Origin: Corylus avellana
Taxonomy: Eukaryota; Streptophyta; Magnoliopsida; Fagales; Betulaceae
Direction: 5' to 3'
Length of the DNA: 64,000 nucleotides
NCBI RefSeq assembly: GCF_901000735.1
Contig: NC_081541.1
Coordinates: 3,899,021 to 3,963,020 of the forward strand
The notes under the pieces were generated by a model. That model was given only the letters and a program-made list of their open reading frames with translations. It ran no database searches and was not told where the DNA came from. Numbering within the stretch: position 1 is the stretch's first letter; each line of letters begins with the position of its first letter. Of the stretch, positions 45,559 through 58,044 are shown piece by piece. The position numbers and the translations under genes were made by a program.

Positions 45559-47024
45559 TCCTTGAAATGGGCGCTAGTGCAAAACTCGTGATGAAGCAGC
45601 ATGTATTTGAAATTTGAAGGAAATGTGTATCCACGACATTGGAAATCGATTGGCCTGAGCTGTGTTCAAATGTGGTTGTTGATTCTTTGTGATGTGTAAA
45701 TCAGAGGAATGCTGCACATTGAAATCCGCTCACAGAGAAGGGGTTTGGGGGGGTGGGGGGCGAGTCGTTGAAGCTATGTAAAATGATGTTATTCCAGTAG
45801 GTTGGATGATTACTGTATTTGTGGCTTTGCCTAGCACGCTAAGTCATGGTGCAATAGATTTCATGCAAAAAGTCTTTTGTATTGAGAAAATTCTAATTAG
45901 ATGTTTTTTTTTTTTTTTTGTTTCCGTCTATCTACTACCTTCTCTTGACAAAAGAAAGACAAAATTGGTTGTGGGATTGGGATTTTTGTTATTATGCCGC
46001 AAGAATTTTTGTAAAATTCGGGCAGCTTATGAGGGAACACTGTAGGGGTCCATTTGTTTCGGACAGATGGGTCATTAATTTTAGGCTGCCACGGAGTAAA
46101 TGAACCTACAGGAATTTCGGGCAACATAATAGCATAGGATCTTTGCTTGTTTGCTTAATTGCTTGTGGGGTAGTGTTGCAGAGTCGGAGGGGGGAAAAGA
46201 TCTCCTTGGCCCGCCAAAAATATTTCCCCGAGTTGACTTACCAACAACCTTCAGGGTAAAGGGAAGCGGCATGGACGGCAAATTCGATGTGATATGTTCC
46301 TTTTAAAAGCATCCTAAAAATTTGAAATCATCGTCAGTTATGTTACATCTCTTTCCTTTACCTTGGGCCTTGCGTTATCGTCTCCCCCATCTGGAACCAT
46401 TTCTTGAAATTCATACCGACTACTGAGCTGATACGCTAGCTCAATATATAATGAAAACCTGAACGAACTATAAGTTACTTTAAAATCTCCCACTTCTAGA
46501 TTTCTTGTGATATATAATGCTAAGCTAAGCAGCTAAAGTGTGAAAAAATAAAGTCCAAGTAATATTTATATGTTTTAAATAAATGAAAATTAATTATTTT
46601 GTTGCATTATTTATTTATTTGTTATTTCTGTTCTTTAATTAAATTTATTCTTCGACTCTTTTATCTTTTAATCCTGGGTGTAACTGTTTTGATGCAACAA
46701 TTTCTTCAGGTTGGAGGGGGGTGTTTATCTTTTAACAACTAACATAGCCACACTGAAGCTTGGAGGAAACTCATTAACCCGTTATCTACATTACATAGAA
46801 AGAGAAAGCAAACGTTTCTCCAGAAACAAGCATCGAAATAATGACCCTACCGCTATGCCTGCTTTATACCTTTCAAACCCCCACACCCTCACTCGAATCC
46901 ACACTTGCACCCGTGCACAACCTGAACTACAGCACCAAAAAATTTGGCTAAACTAGATGTTGTGAGAAAAAAGGGCTTCAGATTTTTGGAGCCTGAAGCA
47001 AGAATTCACAAAAACTGACGGCGC
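45559..47024. other. Convergent 3' region
   Basis: This holds the 3' UTR of the GLTSCR1-like gene (to perhaps 45900) and that of the minus-strand coiled-coil gene (from about 46900). A G-run lies at 45746-45760 and a T-run at 45904. No gene between. Confidence 0.5.
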
Positions 47025-49033
47025 CTACAAAATATTAGGAAGCTGTGAATCCAATCTCTGCTGTAACTCCTTGATCTTCATGGAAAGCTCTGCCTTCTGC
47101 TCCTTGTAGCTCAGCAGCAAATATTCCTTTCCTTCTATCACCTCCTTCAACTCTCCTACTTCCCTCCGCAGCATCTCAATCCTCTCCCCATCTCCTCTTC
47201 CTTTCTCTGGCAGCTCAAAATCGCTCTCCCCATCAAGAAACCCATTTGTATGGCCATTTCTTGCCTCAGATGGCCAAACTGTTGCCATGGAGGGCTTGCC
47301 ATTGGGGCCCACATTCCCCACACAGTGATCTGCGATTGCCTTCCTCAGTCTCTGGATTTCTCTCTCGGAATCAAATAGGTCCCTGTTTGTGGCATCAAGC
47401 TGCGACTGCAAATGTGTAGAATGTGCTACCTGAGCATTCAGTGAGTTCTGCAAGTCCACAATCTGATCTTGCATCTCCATTATCATATCATCTCTTCTCT
47501 TCAACTGCTGCCTCAGTTTGTGTATTACTTCGCGCTTGCTGAAAATATCAGAGCCAGATTCTGAGACACATGGAGAGTCTGAGCAGTTTGAATGGTGGAA
47601 TCGCTTTGGCAGCAACTCAAGGCGATCAGGAGAAGAAGACCAAATAACACCATTATCCTTGTTAAATTCAGGAGTAGGAACAGTAACCAAAGGGAGAGCA
47701 CCATCAGATTCAGTCAACATCTGGCCATTGGGAGGGCACTTTATCTCCATCATGCCTTCAGTTCCTGTTTCAAAGCAATTATTACCTATGCATACAAAGG
47801 GGAGACTACGCTTTTAATTTTGGGAACACCATTAGTAAGTGTGATTTACTCAAGAAGTCCAAAGAAGTGAAATTAAGCGATGTAGGGCTAGAGGAAAAGT
47901 AACAGATTCTAAAAAATTAATGTGTAATTGTCACTCCAACAAGGCATCAAAGGGGCCAAACAACACTGACTAATACTGGAAGAAAACTGAACAATGAAGT
48001 TGGCTGGACCATTCAGAGAGGTATTCAGAGGAACAGAATTAATTGTAAAGAAGAAGTTCATGATCCCTCTCTTTCTTCATGTGCTTTCAAGCACTCATTT
48101 TCCCAGAGATTTTGCACCATTTCTCTTTACCATGAGCTAATAATTGAAAAAAGAAAATGCAATGCAAGAATGCATGTCACAGCATACTAACTACAGTCCA
48201 TCCAGGAAAAAAACTCAGTTTTTCACTACCATTCTAATCACCAAGCATAACATACATATGATGCAAAAGCAAAAGCTTCTTTCATTTATTGGCTCCTGGG
48301 GGTGTGTTTGGGAACAAACGGAAAGGTCTAACAAGAGTGCAGAGCCATACTTAAGCATTCATATCAAATCATTTGCTCCTCCTCTAATTCAAATGGTCCT
48401 ACCTCCTCAATATCTTCCGCCCACATCCAAGATTGGAACAAGATAACACCAGGTAATCTACAGTCATTATTCTATACGCAGATACTAGCAACATTATAAT
48501 AAAACCAGTATCCTCTCACAAAGATATATATGAAACTGCACATAAAAAGACAGACAGTTAACAGATTAAAAGATAATCGATCACTACCAAAAGTTTGATG
48601 GAGAATTACAACTTATCTTCAACATTGAGAAAGTTAAAAAATATAAATTAATCACAAATCACACCTGAGATGCAATTGAAGCAGTCGTCATCTTCTCTTG
48701 TAAAAGAATACACATTTGAATGCAAATGGGAACCAGCAGCCTTCCTTCTGTCAGAGGATTTCCCGTTTCCTGAAAAGCAAACAACTTTCACAATTGCAAG
48801 CAGGTATATCTCAAATGACAATTCGCAAATGATATGCATATTACAAGACCTTTCAAACTATTATTAGCATTCTGTTGCTGCTTTGCGTCAAGTGCCTGCT
48901 TCAGCTTGTAACCTAGGCGAATTGATAATGTACTTAACAAGGCACCACCAGCAATGAGAATCCAATTTGGCCCTTCACCCTGAAAATTTTTTGACTTCTG
49001 AGCTCTAGGTACCCCATTTGTTCTTGGTTTCAT
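47025..49033 (-). CDS. Conserved plant coiled-coil protein with N-terminal hydrophobic segment, function unknown
   Basis: Three coding exons on the minus strand (49033-48850, 48769-48665, 47764-47025) join in phase to 342 aa. The N-terminus is basic (MKPRTNGVPRAQKSKNF). A hydrophobic stretch (about residues 23-40, WILIAGGALLSTLSIRLG) is too weak to be sure of as a membrane anchor. A short Cys-containing piece FNCISGTEGMMEIKCPP crosses the exon 2-3 junction. The second half is heptad-rich coiled coil (KLRQQLKRRDDMIMEMQDQ, NRDLFDSEREIQRLRKAI, then EMLRREVGELKEVIEGKEYL). I recognise it as a protein type conserved among dicots but know no assigned function. A non-coding first exon near 51.6 kb is likely. 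Confidence 0.82.
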
Positions 49034-51561
49034 TTTAAAGTTGGAGGGAAAAATTCTGAATTGTCAAAATATGACCTACATTGACAATGCACAAAAAATT
49101 CCATTGTTATTCATATTACAAACATATTAGCTGAAACTGCTCAAGAAAGAGACAAAGTTCAATAGGCTTTTGACACTTTTCAATGGAAAAAAAGGTGCCA
49201 TGGAAAGGCAAACAACATGAATCAAATACAATGAAAAAAAAAAACCTAACCTGAAGATATGAACAAAAGAAAACTCGGACAATTATGAGGATCTTGAAAG
49301 AAAGTAACAAAAAAAGAAAAAACAAAAGCAAGAACTTCTTCAGATTCTTATTTTTATATTTGTAAAAGAAAAGAAATATAAATTATTTCACTGGTAAGTG
49401 GTAACCCACTCCTTAATTCACTAAAAATACTTGCAAAAGTGAAATTAAGCATATAGTTTAATAAAATTTACCTTTTTCTTAGATTTTTATGCAAGGATCA
49501 TTAGTATGTTCTCAACAAAATTTAATCCATTACACAAATGGGCTGGAAAATTCCAACCTCCCTAACCTGTTAAGTAGCACATATTAATATAACTGCATTA
49601 TAAATTGACGCTGATAATATAGTAATAATGATGTTAGAAATCTTATTTGCAGTTCTAAGTTTTGTGAACATTTTATAGTTCAAATCTTTGGAACCTTTTT
49701 GTTCAGCACTACAAGGGAATATACTTTTATTCTCGATCATGTAGTTAAAGCCCTGGTTTTGGTGAATGGTCGAGTCATATTAAAGGATAAGGCTTATCCA
49801 TGGGATTACGCATGCTACACCTATCACACACCTTCTGAAACAAGAATTATAATTGAATATAGCCAATAAAATCTACAAAAGAATGAGAAGAGACATTGCC
49901 AAACTCATTAGACCATTCATACAAAGTTCACAAAAACAAGAATTTCAGCTCGGGATTGGATCACTCGACATTGTTGAAATGCGGTCATTTCTCTCTTTCC
50001 CAACTGTCCACATAAGGAAAAGAGGGGCTGCTTTCTAGATCAATTGTTCCTATTCCATCTAAACATTCCTTGCCAATAAAAACATATATCAACCACCTTC
50101 TAAGGCACCACCCATGTAATGCCAAATTACAAGGAGAATTTTTTTTTTACCAAAGGTCATTTGCAACTATGTGTGAAGTAGCAAATGATCAATAGACTTG
50201 CCACTACACATACAACACCAATCCACTAATATGGTGTTCCATTTAATCAAATGTCCACAGTGCTCACCTTCAAGGGTGGCTTTTTTTGTTTGTACATCAG
50301 TGCTAGGAAAAATCCTGACCTTGAATAATCTAATAAAAAGGTAAGTCATAGTAATGGACTGATGTTGCATGCGTAAGAAGAGCGGGGAATCCATTAATCA
50401 CCTTTTACTCCTTCTCTAATTGTCTGGAATTTTTGGAGTTGCATTCTTTCTCCTCCCTCCTAAGTGGATGCCTCTCTTGTATACTCCCTATTTACTTGGG
50501 TAGCGCCCCTTTGTGCTTTCTAATAAGATCAAACTTTACTTCCCGAATACTCCTCCATGGGACATGCACTAAAGATGTGGTCTTGTAAACTTAAAAGAGT
50601 CAATAACCATGTGACGGTCAGATTCTTTCCAAGCGTCCAAAATAATTTCTCCTAAACCTTATTACCTTGATGCAACTTCGTACATAAATGAAAAGGGCAA
50701 CCAGAGAAAAGTTCTACTATTGCCAACCTGTTATTCAAATCACGCACACAATATAAACCATATTCTACAAGGCTAAGATGCATATGATACTACATTTTTC
50801 ACATAGCCTGGTCACGCTTCCTAAATAAATCTAGCTCCAGTCCATTCTGAAACTCTACCACTACACACTGAAAACGTCCCAAATATTCGAGTGACTCTAG
50901 ACTTACACGTGTATTTAGTTTATCTCCCTCCTCAACTCTCCATTGTTTCATCCAAAACCAGCCTCCACTCCTTAAATAATTCTACCAACAATTTCTTTGC
51001 GCTTCTATCCACATTATATCCTTATATAGACTTATACATACGTATAAACGTACATAAATACATAGATTTGAATTCCTGTTTTTTATATGTTGAAGAATAA
51101 AGCCACATTATATGTCACATTTGTTGAAATTTCATCGAACAAAAATTAACACTTAAAACTCTACACCTATTGTGTGATAGGGCCAAGAGTCCTCTGCCTT
51201 CAGCAGCTCTGTTTTTAAGCTATTTGTGCTAAGCCTCATATTCCTACAAAAAGATAAACAGAGAGAAAATCTCTCCTCGGAGTTGTACTATCCAGTATTA
51301 GGCAATTACATTCACAGAACCAAAAATTTCACAATAAAACAAAATTTGTACGATTCACAGGCTTCCTACAAAACCTAAAACCAAGATTACTTTACTTCAC
51401 ATAAGAAATGAAATAAAATCCGAACTCGGAAACCGAATCGGCTATTGTTACACAGAAGCACGCGAAGATTATAACAAATTTAATGAAAGACAAAAAAAAA
51501 AAAAAAATCCATCAAAGTCCAGAGGGGTTTCCAGAATCATCGAAGGAAAGAAAGGACGAAC
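49034..51561 (-). other. Probable 5' UTR intron of the coiled-coil gene
   Basis: An acceptor CAATTCAG/AATTTTTCC ends at 49055, leaving a 22-base leader piece before the ATG. A donor GAATGAG/GTTCG lies at 51562/51561. The 2.5 kb between holds retroelement remnants (see 50150-50540) and AT-rich DNA but no gene. Splicing is inferred. Confidence 0.5.
50150..50540. mobile_element. LINE remnants
   Basis: Minus strand 50167-50394 ends CCMCSGKSIDHLLLHT, close to the CxxC...HLLLHC pattern of the zf-RVT domain behind plant LINE reverse transcriptases. Plus strand 50455-50540 carries the LINE 3' tail wording also seen at 41995. The opposite orientations mean at least two fragments. Confidence 0.5.
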
Positions 51562-51642
51562 CTCATTCAATGAAAGATTAGGGTTTCCAATTCTCTCTCT
51601 ATCTCTGACTTTTTCTCTCCTAAGAAACTCCGTGGTTTTCAC

Positions 51643-51674
<32 letters not shown>

Positions 51675-51715
51675 GCTCTTTTGCTCTCTCTCTCACTCTC
51701 TAAAATACGAAGAAC
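51562..51715 (-). promoter_or_regulatory. Probable 5' UTR exon and promoter edge of the coiled-coil gene
   Basis: On the minus strand this is a (GA)n-rich leader followed by GAAACCCTAATC and a consensus donor. It has the look of a plant 5' UTR: a GA tract, an AAACCCTAA (telo-box) motif, and no ATG-initiated conserved frame. Telo-boxes occur often in genes active in dividing tissue; that is general knowledge, not shown here. Confidence 0.5.
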
Positions 51716-51779
51716 CTGAGGTACATGAGGGTTTTGAAATGGCGGCTTTTGCTTGCCACCATTTTCCGTTACGAAAATA

Positions 51780-52249
51780 AATACTCTAAAATAATTATCG
51801 TTGGGAGTTGGTTTATGAATTTTTTCAATTCTAATTATTATTTTTAAATTAAATTAAATTATTATAATTTTTTTCCCTTTTTTTTTTCACTGAATTTACC
51901 ATCTTAATATTGATTATATTTCATGTAACAAAAATAAAAAGATAAATGTTAGGTTTACAAACACATTTTTTTAAAAAAAATTTACAAACTGATGTAGCAC
52001 AACATGATTGAATATGAGATAAATTCAAATTTTAAGAAACTCAATCATATTGTGCCATATCAATTTGTAAAATGTGTATGTAAGCCTAACATTTTTCAAA
52101 TGAAAATATATTAATTATTTGTGTACACTGTCATTTTGGGGCAAAAGTTTGCCACGGTATTAAGACACGTGGATCTTCTATTCCCTCCTTACCCAAAATA
52201 AGGAAGGAAAAAGAAAAGGTCTATCTTCTTTCAGTTGTCAGACATAACC
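51780..52249. other. AT-rich intergenic DNA
   Basis: No gene or recognisable element. Confidence 0.5.
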
Positions 52250-53790
52250 TTTTCTCCTTTTTTTTTTTTGTTTTTTTTTTTTTTAATATGAGAAGAGAGT
52301 CAAATTTGAGGTATTAGCACTAAATTTATGATGATAAAATTCATTTTAAGTGATACCGTCTTTAAAGGGTTAACTTCCACCTATAGGTTTAGTTTTAAAT
52401 AAATTTTGAGGCATTAGAAATTAAATATTAACTTATAAAAATTTAACAAAAAAAAACAAAAAAACAAAATCTAGTAAGACTAAAAAGAGAGTGATTTTTT
52501 TACAAATTTTTTTTTTTTATAATAAAATCACATCAAACTTTTACAGACACTTATCTGACTCTTATGTAGGATAACTCATTCTCTTGACCTGATCTTCCTT
52601 TTTTTCGTTTTTTTTTTTGTTTTTTTTGTTTTTTGTTGCTTCAGTTTCACTGTTTTGACTGTTTGTTATTACTTTATCATCTCTCTCATTACTTCTATTC
52701 GTCTTTTTTTCTTTCTTTAATTATTTTTTGAGGTACAAAGGGACAAATATAAGGATTAAAGAAAGAAAAAGAAAAAAGAGAGAGATAAGGATTGACGGCT
52801 GCGCAATAATTAGGGCATTATCTCTGAAAATTGCTAATCACTTTTTCGTTGAGGATGGACGCGTGGATTGCAGTATATTGTTTTGGGTCAGTTCATTTTA
52901 AATAAGTGGCCCCTCAAATCATAATAACAAAGAAAATACTTTAAAAAGAAATGTTGTTAGTTAGGGTGGTTCGCGTGGTTATCAGGGATAGCCAAACTGC
53001 TCGAATTAAGATTCTTTATAATTTTATAAAAATAATAGATTTTCAAATTACTTAATTTTGGTTATTTTTAGATATTAAAATTCTTGAAAAATGTCGCATA
53101 TTAAAAATTGGTATGTTAGAGTTAAGAATTTAGTATATTTTTATTAGGTTTTTACCTTTTATGTTATAAAAAAGCTTTGAACAAATTTTTTTTTTTTTTA
53201 ATTTTATGAATAATAAGCATATTTACAAACGTAAAGCATTTTAGAATGAAAATTATTTTTAGTTATCTCAATAACATGTCACCTTTTAAATAGATAATAT
53301 TTTTCAAACATTTTAATGCTTAATATGACCTAAATTATCTAATTTGACAACATACAATTTCAAATTTTTAAGAGTATTTTTGTCTTATGAAAAATTTTAT
53401 AAGAGTAATTTTGTTATTTTGCTAGCATTGGGGGGGAAGGGACATTGTCATTGTTTTGAGTCCTGCTATGTGGCTGCCTCTAGCGTAAGACATATATTAA
53501 AATAATAATTAAAAAAAAATTTGTCATTTTTTTTAGTTAAATTTCTATGAGTTAATATTTAATTTTAATACCTTAAAACTTGTTTTTAAATTCAAAACTA
53601 AAATTTAGAGTTGGAAGGTTAACACTTTAGGGATTGTATCACCCAAAAGAGATTCGATCATCCTAAATTTGGTGCTAATGCCTCAAATTTGATGCTAATA
53701 CCTCAAATTTAGTGCTAATACCTCAAATTTGGATTTCCTTTTAATGTCTCTCTTCTTCAATTCTTTTTTTTTAAAAAAAAAAAAAATGCA
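52250..53790. mobile_element. Fold-back element with ~200-bp inverted repeats
   Basis: Bases about 52290-52450 (GAAGAGAG, TTTGAGGTATTAGCACTAAA, GGGTTAAC, AAATTAAATATTAAC, AATTTAAC) recur inverted at about 53520-53760, in the same order and with similar spacing. The arms meet T-runs on the outside. About 1 kb of AT-rich DNA without coding capacity lies between. Long inverted ends without a transposase fit a non-autonomous Mutator-like or fold-back element. Target duplications could not be read. Confidence 0.6.
53662..53732. repeat. 20-bp minisatellite inside the right arm
   Basis: About three and a half units of TTTGATGCTAATACCTCAAA-type sequence. The left arm at 52309-52330 has only one unit, so the expansion came after the arms formed. 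Confidence 0.75.
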
Positions 53791-54600
53791 GTAAAATATC
53801 TGACGTTATTTAAAAAAAAAAAAAAAAAGGCTACGTCAACTTTAGCAGACGCTAGGATGACCCTAGGCTGCCGAAAATCTCTACTCCATTGTTTTGGTAG
53901 TTTGAGTGGTAAATTGTCGCAATTGATAGTTTTGGGGTAAATTGTCATTGAGATGATAATTTGAAGGGATTAAGTGAATTTTATCCTAAATTATAAAATG
54001 CCGATTTAAGAGGATGAATCACCTTCAACAATTTTTTATTTTATTTTATCGTCATAATTTAAAATTTTAAACCATTCATGTAAAATAAATCATTCAAATA
54101 AAACATATTGCGTGAAGAAAAAGACCTAAAAAAATTGCGCCGGATCTCAACCGTTGAGCTGTTGGAACGTTTTTTTGGGCGGGCAAATAGCTGTAGCAGT
54201 TGCCAAAGACTCTGTCGGGGGATTTATATTCTTTTTATAAAAGGAAAAGGGGGATTTGTATTCTTTTTTTTCCAGAGTGTTCATCTTTAATAATAATTAT
54301 AATAACATTAATATCAGTAAACTATTGTGAGCAATGATAACGACCAACACATTTTGTCTCAATTTATGATTTTTTATTGTTGCAGTTGGGATGCACTTTT
54401 TTCCTGTCACGTTATGTTACTTGGCCCTTTGTTTGCCTCAACATGACGCATAGTTGTTGGAAAATTCTTTATTACTTTTGTTTTTTTTGAAAGTAGTATC
54501 GATTCTCTGCAATTTTGTTCTCATTGCTAATAATCTATGCAATAATAAATGTGAGAAATTTTTATAGGACTAATTTTTCTAAACAATTATTTTTTTTCTT
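53791..54600. other. AT-rich intergenic DNA
   Basis: No gene or recognisable element. Several T/A runs. Confidence 0.5.
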
Positions 54601-54609
54601 TGGAACTTT

Positions 54610-55700
54610 CTGAGATTTTATTCAGATAAAAAATCCAGACCCAAAGGATCTAAACAAAAAGAGCATTAAGCTCTGAAGATACAATAGAACTTATACATTC
54701 AGGCGATTCATTTAACCAAATACAAGCTGAGTTTATTCGCAGTCCTTCTTTAGCTAGACCATGTGCTGCTCCATTTGCCGTCCGTTTCATATGATGGACC
54801 GTCCAGCTCCTACATGTGTCAAGTAAAGCCCGTGTGTCGTCAATGATGTGCCCATACCTTCGCCAACCAGGAGATCGTTCCTGTAGTGCTTGGACCACCT
54901 GCAACAAGTCACCTTCCATCACTAGGTCTTGGAACTTTGGAAGCCTCTTTCTTTACTAAATTCCACTGCTATCATTGCCGCCAAAGCCTCTCCTATCACT
55001 GGTTCCACAAATCTATGGAATTTCACACTCTTAGCAGCACATACAAAGCTGTTGTGCTCTCTGATAATAACACCAAATCCCATAAGTCGAGTTTGAGCGT
55101 CCAGGGCCACGTCCCAGTTGATCTTGTAACACCCAACTGGAGGACATGCCCACTGTGTTGAAACCGCCAGTATCCCACCGCCCTCCTCCATAGTGTGTTT
55201 TGGAGTTGTGTCCTCAAGAAACACGAGAAGTTTGGTCAGCTCCTCCACCTCGCACAGTATCCGATTGGGGTGAATGAATTCACCTCCATGCAACACTACA
55301 TTCCGTCTTGCCCAAATCTTCTTTGCTACCAAAACTGCAAAGTTCAATTCTTCCCTTGTACAGCGCTCAATGAGTAACTCAAAAATCTCCCTGAAATCTT
55401 CAGCTCTGTCGGAACATTTGTGGACCCCTCACCCACATCCACTCCACACATCCGCGGCGGATGGGCATTCCCATAACATGTGACTCACTGTTTCGATTTC
55501 CTTAGAGCAAAATATGCATGTATCGTCTTGAATAATCCCCCTTCGTCGTAAATTGGTTTTTGTGGGAAGTATGTTTTTACAAGCTCGCCACATGAAAACC
55601 TTCGCTGCATTAGGGACCGTCAAACTCCACAGAATTTTCCATAAGGATCGACTTTCAGAATGTGTTCCGTGTAAATGGCTGGGCAACTTAAAATTTATTT
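54610..55700 (-). mobile_element. 5'-truncated LINE, zf-RVT and RNase H region
   Basis: Minus strand 55686-55429 reads SLWKILWSLTVPNAAKVFMW...ILPTKTNLRRRG...CIFC...ETVSHMLWECP, a zf-RVT domain. After a frame change, 55347-54922 gives KINWDVALDAQTRLMGFGVI and EALAA, the first half of an RNase H. Another frame change leads to 54922-54650 with EGDLLQVVQAL and ANGAAHGLAKEGL, its second half. Order and content match the end of plant L1-type ORF2. Two frameshifts and the missing upstream part show a dead, 5'-truncated copy, as usual for LINE insertions. Confidence 0.78.
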
Positions 55701-55867
55701 GGGAAAGTAAGCTTTATATGAATCTCTCACATTACTTGCCTAATGGCTAGCAAGTAGGGTCAAATCCTAATCTTTGTTTGTCCTGGCCGCAACTCCTATA
55801 TCTTCGGTTCGAACATCCTAATAGTAGGAAATTATAATCTTATTAAACCAATAATCTTGCACAAAAG

Positions 55868-56173
55868 TTTTTTTTTTTAATTAAAAAATGGTAGGCCAGA
55901 GAGACCAATTGTGACTATCCTATTTGGACGTGACTATAGTAGCACTTACCTGCTGGAAGCCACACATAAGAGGCCAAGACGGTGGTAACCGCATGCGCTC
56001 TCTCAATTCCGACTGAGCCATAGCCTGACTCAGCCCCACCAGGGTATCAAGGTGGCTAATCCTAATAAGACATATGTAGATATTCTCCATTGCGGAGATT
56101 CGAACCCACACTTTAGTATATGCCTAACCACTTTAGGAATTTCTTTGAGCCATTGAATAACCATCCTTAATGG
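55868..56173 (-). mobile_element. SINE with 13-bp target duplication
   Basis: The direct repeat TCTTGCACAAAAG stands at 55855-55867 and 56174-56186. Minus strand: a tRNA-like head with box B GTGTGGGTTCGAATCTCC (around 56095-56112), a ~230-base body and a 3' A-rich tail (AATTAAAAAAAAAA). At ~306 bp it is a different family from the 118-bp SINE at 32508. The near-perfect target duplication suggests a fairly young insertion. Confidence 0.85.
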
Positions 56174-56954
56174 TCTTGCACAAAAGATTTGAGATAAAAT
56201 CCCAACTACATACAAATTAAAAAATAGGACATTTAAGAGTTGGTTGGAGTTTATGTCACGCTTTTATGGTCAAGAAGCCAACAACAAAACCTTATTTAAA
56301 AACTAAAAAAGGACAGTACAATGAGATCTCCAGTTTTGCTTTTTGTCTGGAAAGATTTATTCTGTATCCTTCCCAATATTTTCCCCTTTTATAAAGATTA
56401 TACTACTAGCAAACACAATAAAGAAACATTGGCATTCAACGCATAGATTGGGGTTTGAGAAAAGATCAAAAAAAAAATTTCTTTTGTTCAAAGAGAGAGA
56501 GAGAGAGAGAGAATCAGCAAAAACCTTGTTTAGGACTTGCATCACTAAATCAAGCCTGTCAAATTGTCAATGGATTGAATATGGACCCATTTATATTATC
56601 TGAGTTTTCTTGCTGTGCACAAGATTATTCCCAATTGTCTCTTACTCTGTTCTTTTTATCAATTGCTGAAAATGCGAAACACAATAAGATTTTTACTGAT
56701 TTTTTTAAGTGACTAATAAGAGAAGTCAATCATTTATTTTAGATAACCATGCTATCATTCATTTCTTTCATATGTGCATTAAAGGAAAATGCTCTATAAT
56801 TTTCTTGCAAACTTGTGTGTCTACATGGGTGTCACGTAATGCTATATGAGTGAAAAAATTAAGTAATAAAAGATAGTAGTTAAATTTAATTGTTGAACAA
56901 TGGTGATATAGTAGACGCTACATAAACTGTCACAGCAATTTATAAGAAACTTAT
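56174..56954. other. Intergenic DNA
   Basis: No gene. A short GA microsatellite lies at about 56492-56512. Confidence 0.5.
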
Positions 56955-57310
56955 TGTAACACCCCACCTTACCCTAAATTATATGATATTGTTCGCTTTG
57001 GGCCAAGCTCACACAATTTTATTATTGGATTTACCCCAAAAGCCCTTATACTATTTAGAAATAGTATATTCCATATAAGCACATCATATTTTTCACGCAC
57101 AGGCAATGTTCTCCTGGGCTTGTGCACGCTCCCCTCATCTTAGGCAGAACAATAATTCTGATACCATATGTAACATACCACTCTAAATGATAGGATATTG
57201 TCCGCTTTGGGCTAAGCCTACACGGTTTTATTATTGAGTTTACCCCAAAAGGCCTCATACCATTTAAAAATAACATATTCCATATAAATACGTCATCTTT
57301 TTCACACCCA
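56955..57310 (-). mobile_element. TRIM-like miniature LTR element
   Basis: Two direct copies of ~142-147 bp (57169-57310 and 56955-57101), each with ATATTGTCCGCTTTGGG-type and TTTACCCCAAAAG sequence, lie only ~67 bp apart. On the minus strand the first copy ends TGTTACA and is followed by TATGGTATCAGAA, an initiator Met-tRNA primer binding site. LTR - PBS - tiny interior - LTR is the plan of a terminal-repeat retrotransposon in miniature. No target duplication could be read, so the outer ends are approximate. Confidence 0.65.
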
Positions 57311-58044
57311 AGTAATATGAGACGTCACGCTTATAGAAAAAGCTTTATTACCCTAACAACAGTCGCATCCAAATCCTCCTTCACCTTGAACTGATTCTCC
57401 CTAACCTCCCAAGAGTCCCAACAACTGTTCCATACCTATTGTCTTTTGAATCTACTCTGAAGAAAAAAAAAAAAAAATCCTCCCCCTTGCTGAATTATTG
57501 TTTATGTAACCATAAGAGGCTCTACTTTTTTAGAAATTTTGGATTTAAATTCTGGTGAACTTTGATTTTCAGATAGCCCATCTTGGAGAAGCAAAAAATA
57601 AGAGAAACAACAAAAGCTGTAAAGCTTTGTCAAAACCTGCGTGTTGTAGGCACAGCTCAGCTTGAATATTGACAAGATATTGCTGTTAAACAACCCTCTT
57701 GACTAGCCTTAATTTAATTTAATTTAATGAAAATAATTTATATTCACTATGCTAATAATGCATCGGGCACTTTGTGAAAACTGTCGCAGCCACAAAACAT
57801 ATATTTGGCAAAGAGTAAGACAGCAAACTTATTTTATTGGCTCTGGATATTGTTCTGTCTGAGATTTTCTGGTCTCATGCTCCTGTTTGTGGCCATTTCT
57901 CCCATTACATCAAATGTACATAACGAAATTCAAAATAGAGAGAAGATACCCTTTAAAACAACAAACGAGAGAGAACAAAAAAAGGTAATAGCATCATCAG
58001 TGGCAAACCTTATTCATGCTCGTGCATCTTGCTTCCTCACTAGC
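57311..58044. other. Intergenic DNA and 3' UTR of VTE4
   Basis: No gene. The part next to 58045 is presumably the VTE4 3' UTR. Confidence 0.5.

Noticed and set aside
51469..51696. RERERE-rich 75-aa frame on the minus strand
   Set aside because: A (GA)n leader read as protein; better explained as a 5' UTR exon.
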